Counted from the first letter of the stretch, positions 6,803 through 15,247 are shown. The stretch is DNA of 64,000 bases from Paludibacteraceae bacterium (GCA_905235505.1 CAJOMJ010000016.1:1-64000), one strand, 5' to 3'. Made by a program: numbers and translations. Notes: generated by a model not told the origin, from the letters alone.

Positions 6803-7864
6803 CTAATTACCGGAATTGATAGTTGAGTCTTGTGGCAAAGTAACAATGGTGATGGAAAACGAGAGATGACCATTATGGACAATTAGTTTGCCTGAGAAAG
6901 AGCCAAAGGTCATTACATAGACTCCGGTAGGAAGATATGAGCGCAATGAAGTAACATCCATTCCAAGCATTGTGTAAATGCGAGTGTCCGGGTGATGGAT
7001 GAGTTCTATAAGTTGATGCTCGTCGATAATCTGTGACCCGGGGGGAATCTCAATGGGGGTTTCAATATAAACTACCTTCTCTTCAATCACAATTTTTTCC
7101 TCTATCACAACCTTCTCTTCTATCACGACATTTTCTTGAATGGGATAGATATATGGGAACTCATTCCACAATGAAGTAGATTTATAAGTATCAATACACT
7201 CGTTCGGCACACAAAGCACAGCCAGATTCTTGTTTAGACGCAGGAAAGTATCGGAAGTTATAGAGGCTGGAACATTAGCATAACAAACGATGGTCACACG
7301 CGAAGAGTGCTCACAAAAAAAGTCGGGCAATGATACAACATCAGGTCCAAAAACTATGGTAGTCATATACAAATTGTCACTCATAAGCGGCGAGCCTGAA
7401 CCCCGCAGAAATGTGCAACTCTTAGCCAACCACTCAACATAAACCAAGCTCGTACAGTTATGCAAAGCATCGTATCCTATGGTATCAACATTCTCTGGTA
7501 TAACGATAGAAGTTAGGGAGAAACAGTCCTCAATAGAATTCTGCCCAATATACGTAACCGACTTTGGAATAGAAATATATTTAAGAGAATGGAATCCCCA
7601 GAAGGCATAATTACCAATGCTTGTGACTCCATCTTGTATGTATATTGCCTTAACAACATTCTGATGCTGATACCATGGTGCTGACATATATGTTGCGAAA
7701 TTAGTCATCTTCCCTGAACCTGAGATGGTAAGAGTTTCATCGGCAATATGCCATGTGAGTTTACCGCCATCTGTGCCACTATATTCTTCAGCAGAAGCAA
7801 CAAAACTCATGACACACATATATGCAGCAATAAGAAATATTTTAGAGATTATATTAGTATTCAT
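6803..7864 (-). CDS. Secreted BspA-like leucine-rich repeat protein
   Basis: The product has 353 residues. A signal peptide ends near residue 25 (FVASAEE). Residues about 30-235 are LRR_5/BspA-type repeats (GVTSIGNYAFWG, SVTYIGQNSIEDC, IGYDALHNC). A short linker repeating VIEEKVVIEEK follows. Residues about 300-335 (IYTMLGMDVTSLRSYLPTGVYVM) resemble a type IX secretion-style C-terminal domain, although about 18 residues extend beyond it. The repeat region closely parallels the ectodomain of the kinase encoded 16 bases upstream on the same strand, so the two are tandem paralogues. It probably acts at the cell surface, perhaps with the kinase. Confidence 0.85.
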   Translation of the reverse strand: MNTNIISKIFLIAAYMCVMSFVASAEEYSGTDGGKLTWHIADETLTISGSGKMTNFATYMSAPWYQHQNVVKAIYIQDGVTSIGNYAFWGFHSLKYISIPKSVTYIGQNSIEDCFSLTSIVIPENVDTIGYDALHNCTSLVYVEWLAKSCTFLRGSGSPLMSDNLYMTTIVFGPDVVSLPDFFCEHSSRVTIVCYANVPASITSDTFLRLNKNLAVLCVPNECIDTYKSTSLWNEFPYIYPIQENVVIEEKVVIEEKIVIEEKVVYIETPIEIPPGSQIIDEHQLIELIHHPDTRIYTMLGMDVTSLRSYLPTGVYVMTFGSFSGKLIVHNGHLSFSITIVTLPQDSTINSGN

Positions 7865-7880
7865 TGCATATAATATTGTT

Positions 7881-9620
7881 TTATAAAGGTTCTATATTAG
7901 GGAAAAGCGACCAGTTGTTGGCCTTATTATAGGAGTTTATAGTCGAGAGGGGTACACGCAGAACAGGATTCTTTGAATAGATACGGGCAAAAGTCTCGTA
8001 TGCCGTCTGAGGCGGTATTTTAGCATAACAATCAATCCTAAGGTCCGGTATATAATCACAGAAACACTCAGGAAGAGCCTTAACATCTTTGCCGATAACA
8101 AGATGGCGGACGCTGAAACATTCACATAGAACAGGCGACTGGTCCTTGGCAAGGTGGTTGAAATGACAATCAACTGCCAACCACTCGACATCTGTCATAG
8201 AAGTGCAGTTGTGAAGAGCAGCGTAACCAATATGAATCACAGAAGGCGGAATATATATTGACTGCAGAGAGAAACAATCTTCGAGCGAATTCTGACCAAT
8301 ATAGAGTATAGTCTTGGGAATACTGATAGTAAGCAGATTGCGGCATTGCCAGAAAGCATAGTCGCCAATTGAGGTTACACCCTCAGAAAGCACAATATAA
8401 CCAATTGAATCCCGCCATTGAGCCCACGGTACACAACCATAGGTGGGGAAATTAAGCATTGCTCCACTGCCGGTTATTAAAAGTGTATCACCTGAGAATC
8501 GCCATAAAAGATTGTCACCTTTATCACCACAGATGCCTGTTTTGTCATTAGAATGCAACAGAGAGGAGTTTTTATTCACCAGACGATTCACATAGTCCTC
8601 ACGCAACCCATTGAGTTGATGGGTATAACGGGTTGATGCCTCAATGAAACTCTCGCTGTCATTGCCATATCGGAGAGCAATAGAATCGGCAGCGCGGGTG
8701 GAATAGCTCATACGTTTTAATGCGGATGCAGCCTCGTCGTTAAGCACGGTATATTGTTCTACCCACTCATTAAGTTGTGCCTCGTCGTACTGTAGAAGTC
8801 TGTCAACATGCTCTTGAATTTCAGCATGACGCTTACGCTCTTTGACAACAGCAAAATAATAGGCAATAAACCAAGAAAAGACGAAAACAAGAATAGCAAG
8901 AATAACGGCAGACAAGATGGTAAGAGCGCGCTTGTGCTGTTCCTTTGTGTTTATTGCAGTTCTTAATTGAGATATATTTTGATATTTTCCCTCAACGGCC
9001 GATAGGGCAATACTATCGTACTTGCCATCGAGCAGAGATGGCATCAATTTTCCTATGGACCTGATATCCTCGCGCGGGTCATTATTTCGGGGAGTGAGAC
9101 TGTCATCCGTATCAGACAGTCCGAAATCAATCAGCTTCAAGTTCTGACCATTGCGGGTAACAAGTATATTGCCCGATTTGAGGTCGTGATGCACAAGTTG
9201 GTTGCCATGCAAGTATTCAAGCGCATCAAGAAGTTGTGTGAATACTCGCATGCGAAGATTATTAGCAGGGGGGTCTTGAAGCCATTCGCCGAGCGTCACA
9301 CCGTCAACATATTCTTGCACTATGCACGGCAACTTATACCACTCATTGTCATACGGAAGAGTAATCTGTTCGTAGGAATAAGTGGCGGCAATATTAGGAT
9401 GATTGAGCGAGACTGCAAGTCTGAACTCTTTCTCATGAAGCAGACGGTAATCAGTGAGATTGGCATAATCCGGAGGTAGAGTCTTCAGAATAAAGCGTCT
9501 GCCATAGCGCGTGGCTGTATAAAGCACATTGCGGGAGCGGACTTGCAGAAGTTGTATATCTGACCACTCGTTGGAGAATGTGCCGGGAGTTATGAATGAT
9601 GACGAAGAATAGTCTGACAC
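7881..9620 (-). CDS. Transmembrane Ser/Thr protein kinase-like receptor with LRR ectodomain
   Basis: The product has 579 residues. The N-terminal kinase fold shows beta-3 Lys in FILKTL (about 45), an alpha-C Glu (HEKEF), HHDLKSGN (144-151, HRD Arg replaced by His) and DFG (165-167). It lacks a clear glycine-rich loop and the APE motif, and the activation segment is very short before DIRSIG. A single membrane helix spans about 232-257. The extracytoplasmic part has a helical stalk and then BspA-like LRRs (about 375-579) paralogous to the neighbouring secreted protein. It may be an active receptor kinase or a pseudokinase. It is likely translated in one operon with the genes at 9640 and 6803. 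Confidence 0.88.
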   Translation of the reverse strand: MSDYSSSSFITPGTFSNEWSDIQLLQVRSRNVLYTATRYGRRFILKTLPPDYANLTDYRLLHEKEFRLAVSLNHPNIAATYSYEQITLPYDNEWYKLPCIVQEYVDGVTLGEWLQDPPANNLRMRVFTQLLDALEYLHGNQLVHHDLKSGNILVTRNGQNLKLIDFGLSDTDDSLTPRNNDPREDIRSIGKLMPSLLDGKYDSIALSAVEGKYQNISQLRTAINTKEQHKRALTILSAVILAILVFVFSWFIAYYFAVVKERKRHAEIQEHVDRLLQYDEAQLNEWVEQYTVLNDEAASALKRMSYSTRAADSIALRYGNDSESFIEASTRYTHQLNGLREDYVNRLVNKNSSLLHSNDKTGICGDKGDNLLWRFSGDTLLITGSGAMLNFPTYGCVPWAQWRDSIGYIVLSEGVTSIGDYAFWQCRNLLTISIPKTILYIGQNSLEDCFSLQSIYIPPSVIHIGYAALHNCTSMTDVEWLAVDCHFNHLAKDQSPVLCECFSVRHLVIGKDVKALPECFCDYIPDLRIDCYAKIPPQTAYETFARIYSKNPVLRVPLSTINSYNKANNWSLFPNIEPL

Positions 9621-9639
9621 TGGAGGAATATGAGTTTTG

Positions 9640-10209
9640 TTAGATTATTTTTGCCGATACAACACCTGACTTTGAACCCGCAACATAACTTACAGGCTCG
9701 TTGTTTCCACGCACGAGATTATCAAGATACATCGGTTGCCCTATTAGAAAACATGCTGCATCGAAACTGTCTCCCACACAAAGTTTGCTGTTCTGATTCT
9801 CCACCACACTGAATCTCACTCCGCCCTCATAACGGAACACACAACGCCGATTGGGTGCCCATGTAACCTCAATCTCCTCACCCGTATGCAGCTCCTCTGC
9901 ACGGATACCGGCTGAAGCAAAAATACTGCTCTCCACATCTGTCCGGGAGGCAAGATGCTGAAGATAGTGCTCCCAGTCATCATACCCGAGAAAACGTGAC
10001 AGCAGACACAGGGTGCTACGGCGCGTGTTGTCTGCACCGTCAATATATCCCCACAGACGCTTGAGTGTGGTAGGAGAGATATTCTCATGCAGGCGTTCCC
10101 ATATCACTCCCGAGAAAAACTCGAAGTCGCTCGGAGCCATCATCCTACGCTTCAGGTCGCGCTCAATGTCATTTCTGAGACAGAATATTTCAGGGGAAGA
10201 CTTGGTCAT
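9640..10209 (-). CDS. Small HTH-like protein paired with kinase
   Basis: The product has 189 residues. The N-terminal 80 residues include PSDFEFFSGVIWERL and SPTTLKRLWGYIDG, a helical DNA-binding-like module I recall from Bacteroides hypotheticals next to kinase or formylglycine-type genes. The C-terminal half is beta-rich (EIEVTWAPNRRCVFRYEG, LCVGDSFDAACFLIGQP, LDNLVRGN). The function is not established. It stands 19 bases upstream of the kinase gene, in the same direction, which suggests it is a regulator or partner of the kinase. The metal GTPase gene ends 44 bases upstream and may be co-transcribed. Confidence 0.75.
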   Translation of the reverse strand: MTKSSPEIFCLRNDIERDLKRRMMAPSDFEFFSGVIWERLHENISPTTLKRLWGYIDGADNTRRSTLCLLSRFLGYDDWEHYLQHLASRTDVESSIFASAGIRAEELHTGEEIEVTWAPNRRCVFRYEGGVRFSVVENQNSKLCVGDSFDAACFLIGQPMYLDNLVRGNNEPVSYVAGSKSGVVSAKII

Positions 10210-10253
10210 GTTATGAATCGTTTGCTCGTTTTGATTGGTGTTAAGTTGACTTG

Positions 10254-11483
10254 TTAATCAAGACAGTCGTCAAGTGCTTCTTTTATGGCTTGTTTGTCGA
10301 GGTGCTGACCTATAAACACAAGGCGCTGCATACGGTCGCCGTATTGCTCGTCCCAGTCTTTCTGCAGTTGGGGCTCGCGGGCAAGAAGTATCATCAAATC
10401 CTCTTTGGGCATAGTGGCATACCATTGACCTGCATTTCTCAGACTAACCTGACGTCCGGCTTGCTCAAATACATAACAGGTGTCATACTCATCTGAGAAG
10501 TAGCACATTCCTTTGGCTCTGATAACAGACTTGGGCCATTGTCTTGCAACAAAGTCGTCAAACCTGCCGAGACTGAACGGACGGCGGGCTTCATACACGT
10601 ATGTGCCTATGCCGTATTCTTCCACTTCCCCACCCTCATGGTCGTGGTCATGGTCGTGATGGTGGTGATGGTGATGTCCGTCATGGTCATGATGGTGCTC
10701 TTCGTGTTCATCCTCGTCATCGTCGTCATCATCATCGTCAATATGCTCGTCTCTGCCTTCCACTGCCTGAATCCATGCAGCAGAACCTGCCACATCGTCG
10801 AAGTCGAACATGCCTGTGCCGATAATCTTGTCGAAATCTACATCACAATAGTCGCACTCTATTATTTCTGCCTTGGGTTGAATGGCACGCAGAATCTTGC
10901 GTATGCGTTGCAACTCCTCTTTCTCCACCTCGCTTGCCTTGTTGAGCAGTATCACGTTGCAGAACTCTATCTGCTGGATAACCAGATTCTCAAGGTCGTC
11001 TTCTTTCAGACATGGGTTCATCAGCGAGTGCCCCGACTGGAACTCGTCCTTCAGTCTCAGAGCGTCAACCACGGTCACAATGCAGTCCAGCACAGGCAGT
11101 TGGTCGCCCGCATAATCGGGTGCCATCTGCGGAATGGCGCAAATAGTCTGTGCAATAGGAGCCGGTTCGCATATTCCGCTTGCCTCTATCACAATATAGT
11201 CAAACTGCTTTGTTGCAGCAATGTCGCTGAGTTGCTTTACAAGGTCCATCTTCAGTGTGCAACAGATACATCCGTTCTGCAGAGCCACCAGACTGTCATC
11301 CTGCTGAGTCACCACCCCGCCCTTCTGTATCAAACTGGCATCTATATTAACCTCGCCTATATCGTTTACAATCACTGCAAAGCGTATGCCTTGCTGATTA
11401 CTGAGGATTTTGTTTACTAATGTTGTCTTTCCACTGCCAAGATAACCCGTGAGCAGCAATACGGGAATTTCGTTTATTTGCAT
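10254..11483 (-). CDS. COG0523/CobW-family GTPase, putative metal chaperone
   Basis: The product has 409 residues. G3E GTPase motifs are Walker A GYLGSGKT (13-20) and the metal-binding GCICCT (about 70-75). A His/Asp-rich insert (about residues 252-290) joins the GTPase to a CobW C-terminal domain (RPFSLGRFDDFV). This architecture is that of zinc- or cobalt-handling COG0523 proteins. No metal-dependent partner gene is adjacent, so the metal cannot be fixed. The promoter is at 11603-11634, and a 12-bp tandem repeat occupies the leader. Confidence 0.9.
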   Translation of the reverse strand: MQINEIPVLLLTGYLGSGKTTLVNKILSNQQGIRFAVIVNDIGEVNIDASLIQKGGVVTQQDDSLVALQNGCICCTLKMDLVKQLSDIAATKQFDYIVIEASGICEPAPIAQTICAIPQMAPDYAGDQLPVLDCIVTVVDALRLKDEFQSGHSLMNPCLKEDDLENLVIQQIEFCNVILLNKASEVEKEELQRIRKILRAIQPKAEIIECDYCDVDFDKIIGTGMFDFDDVAGSAAWIQAVEGRDEHIDDDDDDDDEDEHEEHHHDHDGHHHHHHHDHDHDHEGGEVEEYGIGTYVYEARRPFSLGRFDDFVARQWPKSVIRAKGMCYFSDEYDTCYVFEQAGRQVSLRNAGQWYATMPKEDLMILLAREPQLQKDWDEQYGDRMQRLVFIGQHLDKQAIKEALDDCLD

Positions 11484-11512
11484 AGATTTTTCCTTTAGTA
11501 TATTTACTTTAT

Positions 11513-11592
11513 ATTCGCATTTATCTGCATTTATATTCGCATTTATATTCGCATTTATATTCGCATTTATATTTGCATTTGTATTTGCATCT
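11513..11592 (+). repeat. 12-bp tandem repeat in leader of the metal GTPase gene
   Basis: Units close to ttatattcgcat recur about six to seven times with drift at the right (ttatatttgcat, ttgtatttgcat). The array lies between the promoter and the ATG at 11483, so it would be transcribed as 5' leader. Confidence 0.8.
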
Positions 11593-11602
11593 TATCATTG
11601 TG

Positions 11603-11634
11603 CAAAATTATCGCTTATTTGCGATATATGCAAG
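11603..11634 (-). promoter_or_regulatory. Promoter of the metal GTPase gene
   Basis: CTTG (11631-11634) and TAATTTTG (11603-11610) are 20 bases apart on the minus strand; the -33 box deviates in one base. The leader is about 115 bases and holds the 12-bp array. Confidence 0.65.
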
Positions 11635-11640
11635 TATATT

Positions 11641-11735
11641 TTTTATTCTCTCTATTTTATTCTCTCTGTTATTATTCTCTTTATTTTATTCTCTCTGTTA
11701 TTTCTCTCTTTTATTCTTCTCTTTAAAAAAAACAA
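11641..11735 (+). repeat. Imperfect TTATTCTCTCTG repeat tract
   Basis: Units such as ttattctctctgttat and ttattctctctatttt alternate with an irregular 14-18 base period, giving a strongly pyrimidine-biased strand. No frame or hairpin is evident. It lies just upstream of the GTPase promoter. Confidence 0.6.
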
Positions 11736-11753
11736 TCTTGTCACATTCCCCTC

Positions 11754-11834
11754 GTAGAGACGCGACACCGTCACGTCTCCCCCTCCACCCACACAATCGC
11801 CATCCACATGTAGAGACATTTGACTAAATGTCTC
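11754..11834 (+). repeat. GTAGAGAC-type hairpin repeat block, second copy
   Basis: It matches 6600-6683. The second hairpin is complete here: agagacattt and aaatgtctct (about 11812-11834) form a perfect 10-bp stem with a 4-base loop. Copy C of the 78-bp repeat follows 16 bases later. Confidence 0.7.
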
Positions 11835-11850
11835 TCCTACAGCAAAAAAA

Positions 11851-11928
11851 ATTCTTCTTTTAGCCTCGACTCATTCGGGCACCAATATTCCAAGAAAGCA
11901 AGCAGCCAAGTTTGGCTGCTTTAATGTA
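11851..11928 (+). repeat. 78-bp dispersed intergenic repeat, copy C
   Basis: It differs from copy A by only a few bases. It lies in the gap between the metal GTPase region and the 3' end of the methionine sulfoxide reductase gene. Confidence 0.8.
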
Positions 11929-11965
11929 CACCCCCGACACCCTCCCATCTCCCCAATCCGCATCT

Positions 11966-12424
11966 CTACGCTTGTGCGGGCGAAATCATGTCAGCTATCT
12001 TCTCAAGATATTCTTTATCCGCCTCATCAAAGGTGTTGAACTTGCGGCTGTCAATATCAAGCACTGCCCACACCTCACCATTGTTTATCAGCGGTACCAC
12101 TATCTCGCTGTTCGACTCCGACGAGCAGGCGATATGCCCCTCAAACTTGTGCACATCGGGCACCACCACCGTCTCCGCTCTCGCCCATGCCGTGCCGCAC
12201 ACACCCTTGCCTTTCTGTATGCGCGTACATGCCACCGGACCTTGAAATGGCCCGAGCACCAACTCCTGCCCGCGCACTATATAAAATCCCGTCCACCAGA
12301 ACCCGAACGCTTCGTGTAGCACTGCAGCTGTGTTCGCCATGTTGGCTGTCGTGTCCGTTTCTCCGCTTACCACCGCCTCTATCTGTGGCAGCACTTCTCT
12401 GTATAGTTCTTCTTTGTTTGTCAT
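11966..12424 (-). CDS. msrC: Free methionine-(R)-sulfoxide reductase (GAF-domain fRMsr)
   Basis: The product has 152 residues from the ATG at 12424 (MTNKEELY); the frame stays open upstream into the sod gene. It is a single GAF domain that reduces free methionine R-sulfoxide. The three family cysteines are visible in ACTRI, GVCGTA and HIACSSES, and the flanking GFYI, LVLGPFQGP and VVPDVH motifs fit. It begins 5 bases after the superoxide dismutase stop, so the two genes form an oxidative-stress operon. Confidence 0.9.
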   Translation of the reverse strand: MTNKEELYREVLPQIEAVVSGETDTTANMANTAAVLHEAFGFWWTGFYIVRGQELVLGPFQGPVACTRIQKGKGVCGTAWARAETVVVPDVHKFEGHIACSSESNSEIVVPLINNGEVWAVLDIDSRKFNTFDEADKEYLEKIADMISPAQA

Positions 12425-12429
12425 ATCAT

Positions 12430-13014
12430 TTATCCTTCTGTATATCTGCGTTCTATCTCCTCCCAGTTGATTATCTGCCATAGAGCCTGCAAATGCGCCG
12501 CACGCCTGTTCTGATAGTCAAGATAGTAGACATGTTCCCACACGTCCATTGTCATAAGCGGGCGCAGACCTTTGGTCAGCGGATTGCCGGCATTGGTCTC
12601 CTGAGTGATAACAAGTTTGCCGTCCTTGTCTGCCGAAAGCCACACCCACCCCGAGCCGAACAGCGTTGTGCCTGCTTTCTCAAACTCTGCCTTGAAGTTG
12701 CCGAAGTTACCATAAGTCGCATCTATCGCCTCTGCCAGTCTGCCGACCGGTGCATTGTTCTCTTTGGCAGGTGCCAACTGCATGAAATACAGGTTGTGAT
12801 TGAGTATCTGTCCTGCATTGTTGAACATACCGCCTTGCGCTTTCACTGCTATCTCCTCAAGCGGAAGGCTCTCAAACTCTGTATCGGCAATGAGTTTGTT
12901 CAGATTGTCAACGTATGTCTGCAGGTGCTTGCCGTAGTGAAACCCCAGTGTCTCTTTGCTTATCACCGGCTGCAACGCATCTTGTGCGTACGGAAGTTGT
13001 ATTAGTGTAAACAT
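12430..13014 (-). CDS. sodB: Superoxide dismutase, Fe type (possibly cambialistic)
   Basis: The product has 194 residues and full length. Metal ligands are His26 (HYGKH), His73 (LNHNLYF), Asp157 and His161 (MDVWEHVYYLDY). Gln69 and the NAGNPL segment point to the iron-type active site rather than the manganese type; Bacteroidales enzymes can accept both. The promoter at 13232-13263 gives an unusually long leader of about 210 bases containing a 21-bp tandem duplication. It is co-transcribed with the methionine sulfoxide reductase downstream. Confidence 0.95.
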   Translation of the reverse strand: MFTLIQLPYAQDALQPVISKETLGFHYGKHLQTYVDNLNKLIADTEFESLPLEEIAVKAQGGMFNNAGQILNHNLYFMQLAPAKENNAPVGRLAEAIDATYGNFGNFKAEFEKAGTTLFGSGWVWLSADKDGKLVITQETNAGNPLTKGLRPLMTMDVWEHVYYLDYQNRRAAHLQALWQIINWEEIERRYTEG

Positions 13015-13016
13015 GA

Positions 13017-13057
13017 TGATTGTAGTTTATAGAGTTATGATTGTAGTTTATAGAGTA
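13017..13057 (+). repeat. 21-bp tandem duplication in sod leader
   Basis: The unit tgattgtagtttatagagtt occurs twice in tandem immediately upstream of the sod start codon (13014). The region between it and 13232 has no open frame. It includes short AT-rich repeats such as aatctcgaaatcccgaaatc. Confidence 0.7.
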
Positions 13058-13231
13058 TGTATAAGTATTGGGTTATAGAACTTTTATTGTATTGGTTTAT
13101 AGTTATATACTAAACTCGGATATAGTGCTTCCTCCGCAAAGTAGCAAGAGATTTTCGTTATATCAATATCTAAATCTCGAAATCCCGAAATCTCGGAATA
13201 ACCTTATATCGGGTAATCTCCTTTCCCCTCG

Positions 13232-13263
13232 CAAAATTACTAATTCTCCTGCAAATTCGCAAA
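13232..13263 (-). promoter_or_regulatory. Promoter of the sod operon
   Basis: TTTG (13260-13263) and TAATTTTG (13232-13239) have a 20-base gap on the minus strand. It is the only good match in the 305-base gap. Confidence 0.75.
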
Positions 13264-13319
13264 TTACATTAGTATTTATCACAAGCCGGCCTCACTTCCG
13301 CATTTATGCGAGTTGGCAT

Positions 13320-14003
13320 TTATTCCTCCCCATGCTTGCCGTTGCTCAAGTACCATGTGACGGTCACATCCTCGCCGGCACAGAGGTCATCGGGGGTAAT
13401 ATCAAGCGAGTCAGCAGTGCAACCTATGGCCTCTGAACACTCATGCAGGCTGCGGGCCCAGGAATAAATGTGCATCTCTGTTTCGTAATAGTTAATCGAC
13501 TTGACCAAACCAAGCGTGCATCCTGCTGCCTGCGCCATGATACGGGCTTTCTCTGTAGCGTCTTTCACGGCTCTATCTATCATCTTCAGTTGGTGCGGGC
13601 GCGGGTCTTTTACAGTATATTCAATACGAATCTCCATATCTGTAAGTCTTTCGCCAAGACCCTTAATCACTCTGGAAAGCAACACGTTATCCATGCCGAA
13701 GTCAATCTTTATGGTCTGCTGCAGACAATAGCCGATAAACTCCTGTTCGCCGGTACAATGATCGTTCTTATAGACATCGCGGAAGCGCTTTTCTATATTG
13801 AAACTTATGGTCTTTGCCATACTTTTTTCCAACTTACAGTTAGTGAGAACCTCACCCACATCCTTGAGATTGGCACTTGCCATCTTATAGGCTGTCTGGT
13901 ACGAATCGAAGAGAGAGGCTATTTCTATTTTCACTCTTGTCACATCCGGCACTACACGTATGTTGCCGCGACCTTTTACCGTAATAAGTTTTTCTGTTTC
14001 CAT
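13320..14003 (-). CDS. SIMPL-domain (DUF541) protein
   Basis: The product has 227 residues. The N-terminal ITVKGRGNIRVVPDVTRVKI and the later segment AVKDATEKARIMAQAAGCTLG are hallmarks of the SIMPL/DUF541 family. Unlike most family members it shows no signal peptide, so it may be cytoplasmic. The molecular function is not established. It lies 28 bases after the HIRAN gene and probably shares its promoter. Confidence 0.85.
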   Translation of the reverse strand: METEKLITVKGRGNIRVVPDVTRVKIEIASLFDSYQTAYKMASANLKDVGEVLTNCKLEKSMAKTISFNIEKRFRDVYKNDHCTGEQEFIGYCLQQTIKIDFGMDNVLLSRVIKGLGERLTDMEIRIEYTVKDPRPHQLKMIDRAVKDATEKARIMAQAAGCTLGLVKSINYYETEMHIYSWARSLHECSEAIGCTADSLDITPDDLCAGEDVTVTWYLSNGKHGEE

Positions 14004-14031
14004 TTCTTCGTTAAGAGTTAAGTATTACTAA

Positions 14032-14388
14032 TCATACTTTTGACTTCTTGACAAACACCACTACACTTACTTGCTGTTCGGGGTGTGCCTGAGGGTTGAG
14101 TTGCTGGATGCGTGCCACGAAAATATCATCATAGCCCATATCCATCAGCAGAGCCAGTTCGTTGTTCTTCTGACGGGGAACATAGCCGAGCCATGTATCG
14201 CCGAAAAACACTGCTACCGCATTCGGGTCATACCGGTTGTCCTCCTCACGAATAAGACGCAGAGGGGAACCTATCTTGAGCTGGTCGAACACTTCGCAGC
14301 CGTCGTGATAACTGAAACCTGCGATATTAAAACTCAAAAAGTGACGTTTGGTCTCCAACTGATGAAGAGATTTGATTTTCTTTTCCAT
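14032..14388 (-). CDS. HIRAN-domain protein
   Basis: The product has 118 residues and is nearly all one HIRAN domain (FNIAGFSYHDG, GSPLRLIREEDNRYDPNAVAVFF, WLGYVPRQKNNELA). HIRAN domains recognise DNA ends or damaged DNA in helicase-linked proteins; free-standing bacterial copies are uncharacterised. The promoter upstream (14447-14482) carries a 19-bp inverted repeat also present before the gene at 14605-14967. Confidence 0.88.
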   Translation of the reverse strand: MEKKIKSLHQLETKRHFLSFNIAGFSYHDGCEVFDQLKIGSPLRLIREEDNRYDPNAVAVFFGDTWLGYVPRQKNNELALLMDMGYDDIFVARIQQLNPQAHPEQQVSVVVFVKKSKV

Positions 14389-14446
14389 AACTAAATACTC
14401 TTATAGGGTTTAACTTCTATAGGGTTAACATTTTGATTTTACGCTG

Positions 14447-14482
14447 CAAAATTAAGCACTCAAACTGCCAAAATATGACAGT
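14447..14482 (-). promoter_or_regulatory. Promoter with 19-bp inverted repeat (HIRAN/SIMPL genes)
   Basis: The -7 box TAATTTTG (14447-14454) has no matching -33 box. At that place lies an imperfect inverted repeat (14464-14482; arms ACTGYCA/TGNCAGT). The same -7 box and repeat occur at identical 9-base spacing at 15248-15283. This suggests a shared regulator. Confidence 0.55.
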
Positions 14483-14604
14483 ATTACTAAGAACAATCTT
14501 TTTTCTGCAAATAAACCATTTAATATCTGGTATTATAACCTGATTATGGCATCCTGACAAAGCCCTGCCTGCCTCTTTTTATTTAGTTCATTGCATCTTC
14601 TTAT

Positions 14605-14967
14605 TTAGTTCGTTGCATCTTCCTGCTCCTGTTTCAACCGTTCCGAAATCTTCGCTATCATATACCCTCGCAGCGTGCTGTATTTCTTCATCGTTACATG
14701 CCTCTTTGCACGCCGCTGGTATCTTCTGTACTCATCCTGCCAGTATGCCAGCCTCTCCGCGTCCTGCATCTCGGCTTTGCATTGGCGCACGGCTTCGGCA
14801 AACAGACCTATCGCCGCCTTCCGGCTCTCTGCAAGTTCGCCCTCGTAAGGGTGCTTTATTCTGTATCCGAAAGTTTTGCCGTTTCTTGTTCTGTAAACCA
14901 CATCATCTTCTTTGTGGAATTTTCCTTGCGCATTGTCCACAAGGTGATTAAATACTACTCTTGCCAT
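14605..14967 (-). CDS. Small basic protein of unknown function
   Basis: The product has 120 residues from the ATG at 14967 (MARVVFNHLVDNAQGKF); a longer start at 14985 is possible. It has a beta-like start (VVYRTRNGKTFGYRIKHPY) followed by helices rich in Arg and Glu (YRRYQRRAKRHVTMKKYSTL). No signal peptide or membrane segment is seen. I do not recognise the family; the pattern recalls phage- or mobile-element-derived small proteins. Its leader (to 15248) is about 280 bases and contains an 11-bp tandem repeat. Confidence 0.65.
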   Translation of the reverse strand: MARVVFNHLVDNAQGKFHKEDDVVYRTRNGKTFGYRIKHPYEGELAESRKAAIGLFAEAVRQCKAEMQDAERLAYWQDEYRRYQRRAKRHVTMKKYSTLRGYMIAKISERLKQEQEDATN

Positions 14968-15088
14968 ATTCTTAATTATTAACATTTATTTTCTCCATTC
15001 AAATCCGCCGTCGCTCTATCTTCATATCACTCAATCTGTTGCAAAACCGCTCTTTCGCCGAATGCCGATTGCAAGCTGTCTCTCACGA

Positions 15089-15134
15089 TACATACACGAT
15101 AGATACACGATAGATAAACGAAAGATAAACGTAA
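15089..15134 (+). repeat. 11-bp tandem repeat in leader of small basic protein gene
   Basis: Successive units (atacacgatag, atacacgatag, ataaacgaaag, ataaacgtaac) repeat with an 11-base period between the promoter at 15248 and the ATG at 14967. The rest of the 14968-15247 gap shows no convincing gene. Confidence 0.65.
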
Positions 15135-15247
15135 CATATAGCCGACTATTTGCTCACCCCCTCGGCAGTACATTGTTGTACATGTCAACCCCTTATTCGG
15201 TCTTATGACCTGTTTGTGTTTCAAATATCATTATTTGTTTTACACTG

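Noticed and set aside
10539..11420. Hydrophobic plus-strand frame with Met/Val runs
   Set aside because: It is the reverse of the His/Asp-rich segment of the metal GTPase.
15027..15224. 65-codon minus-strand frame upstream of the small basic protein gene
   Set aside because: It overlaps the 11-bp tandem repeat leader and encodes a Cys/Tyr-rich sequence without family resemblance.
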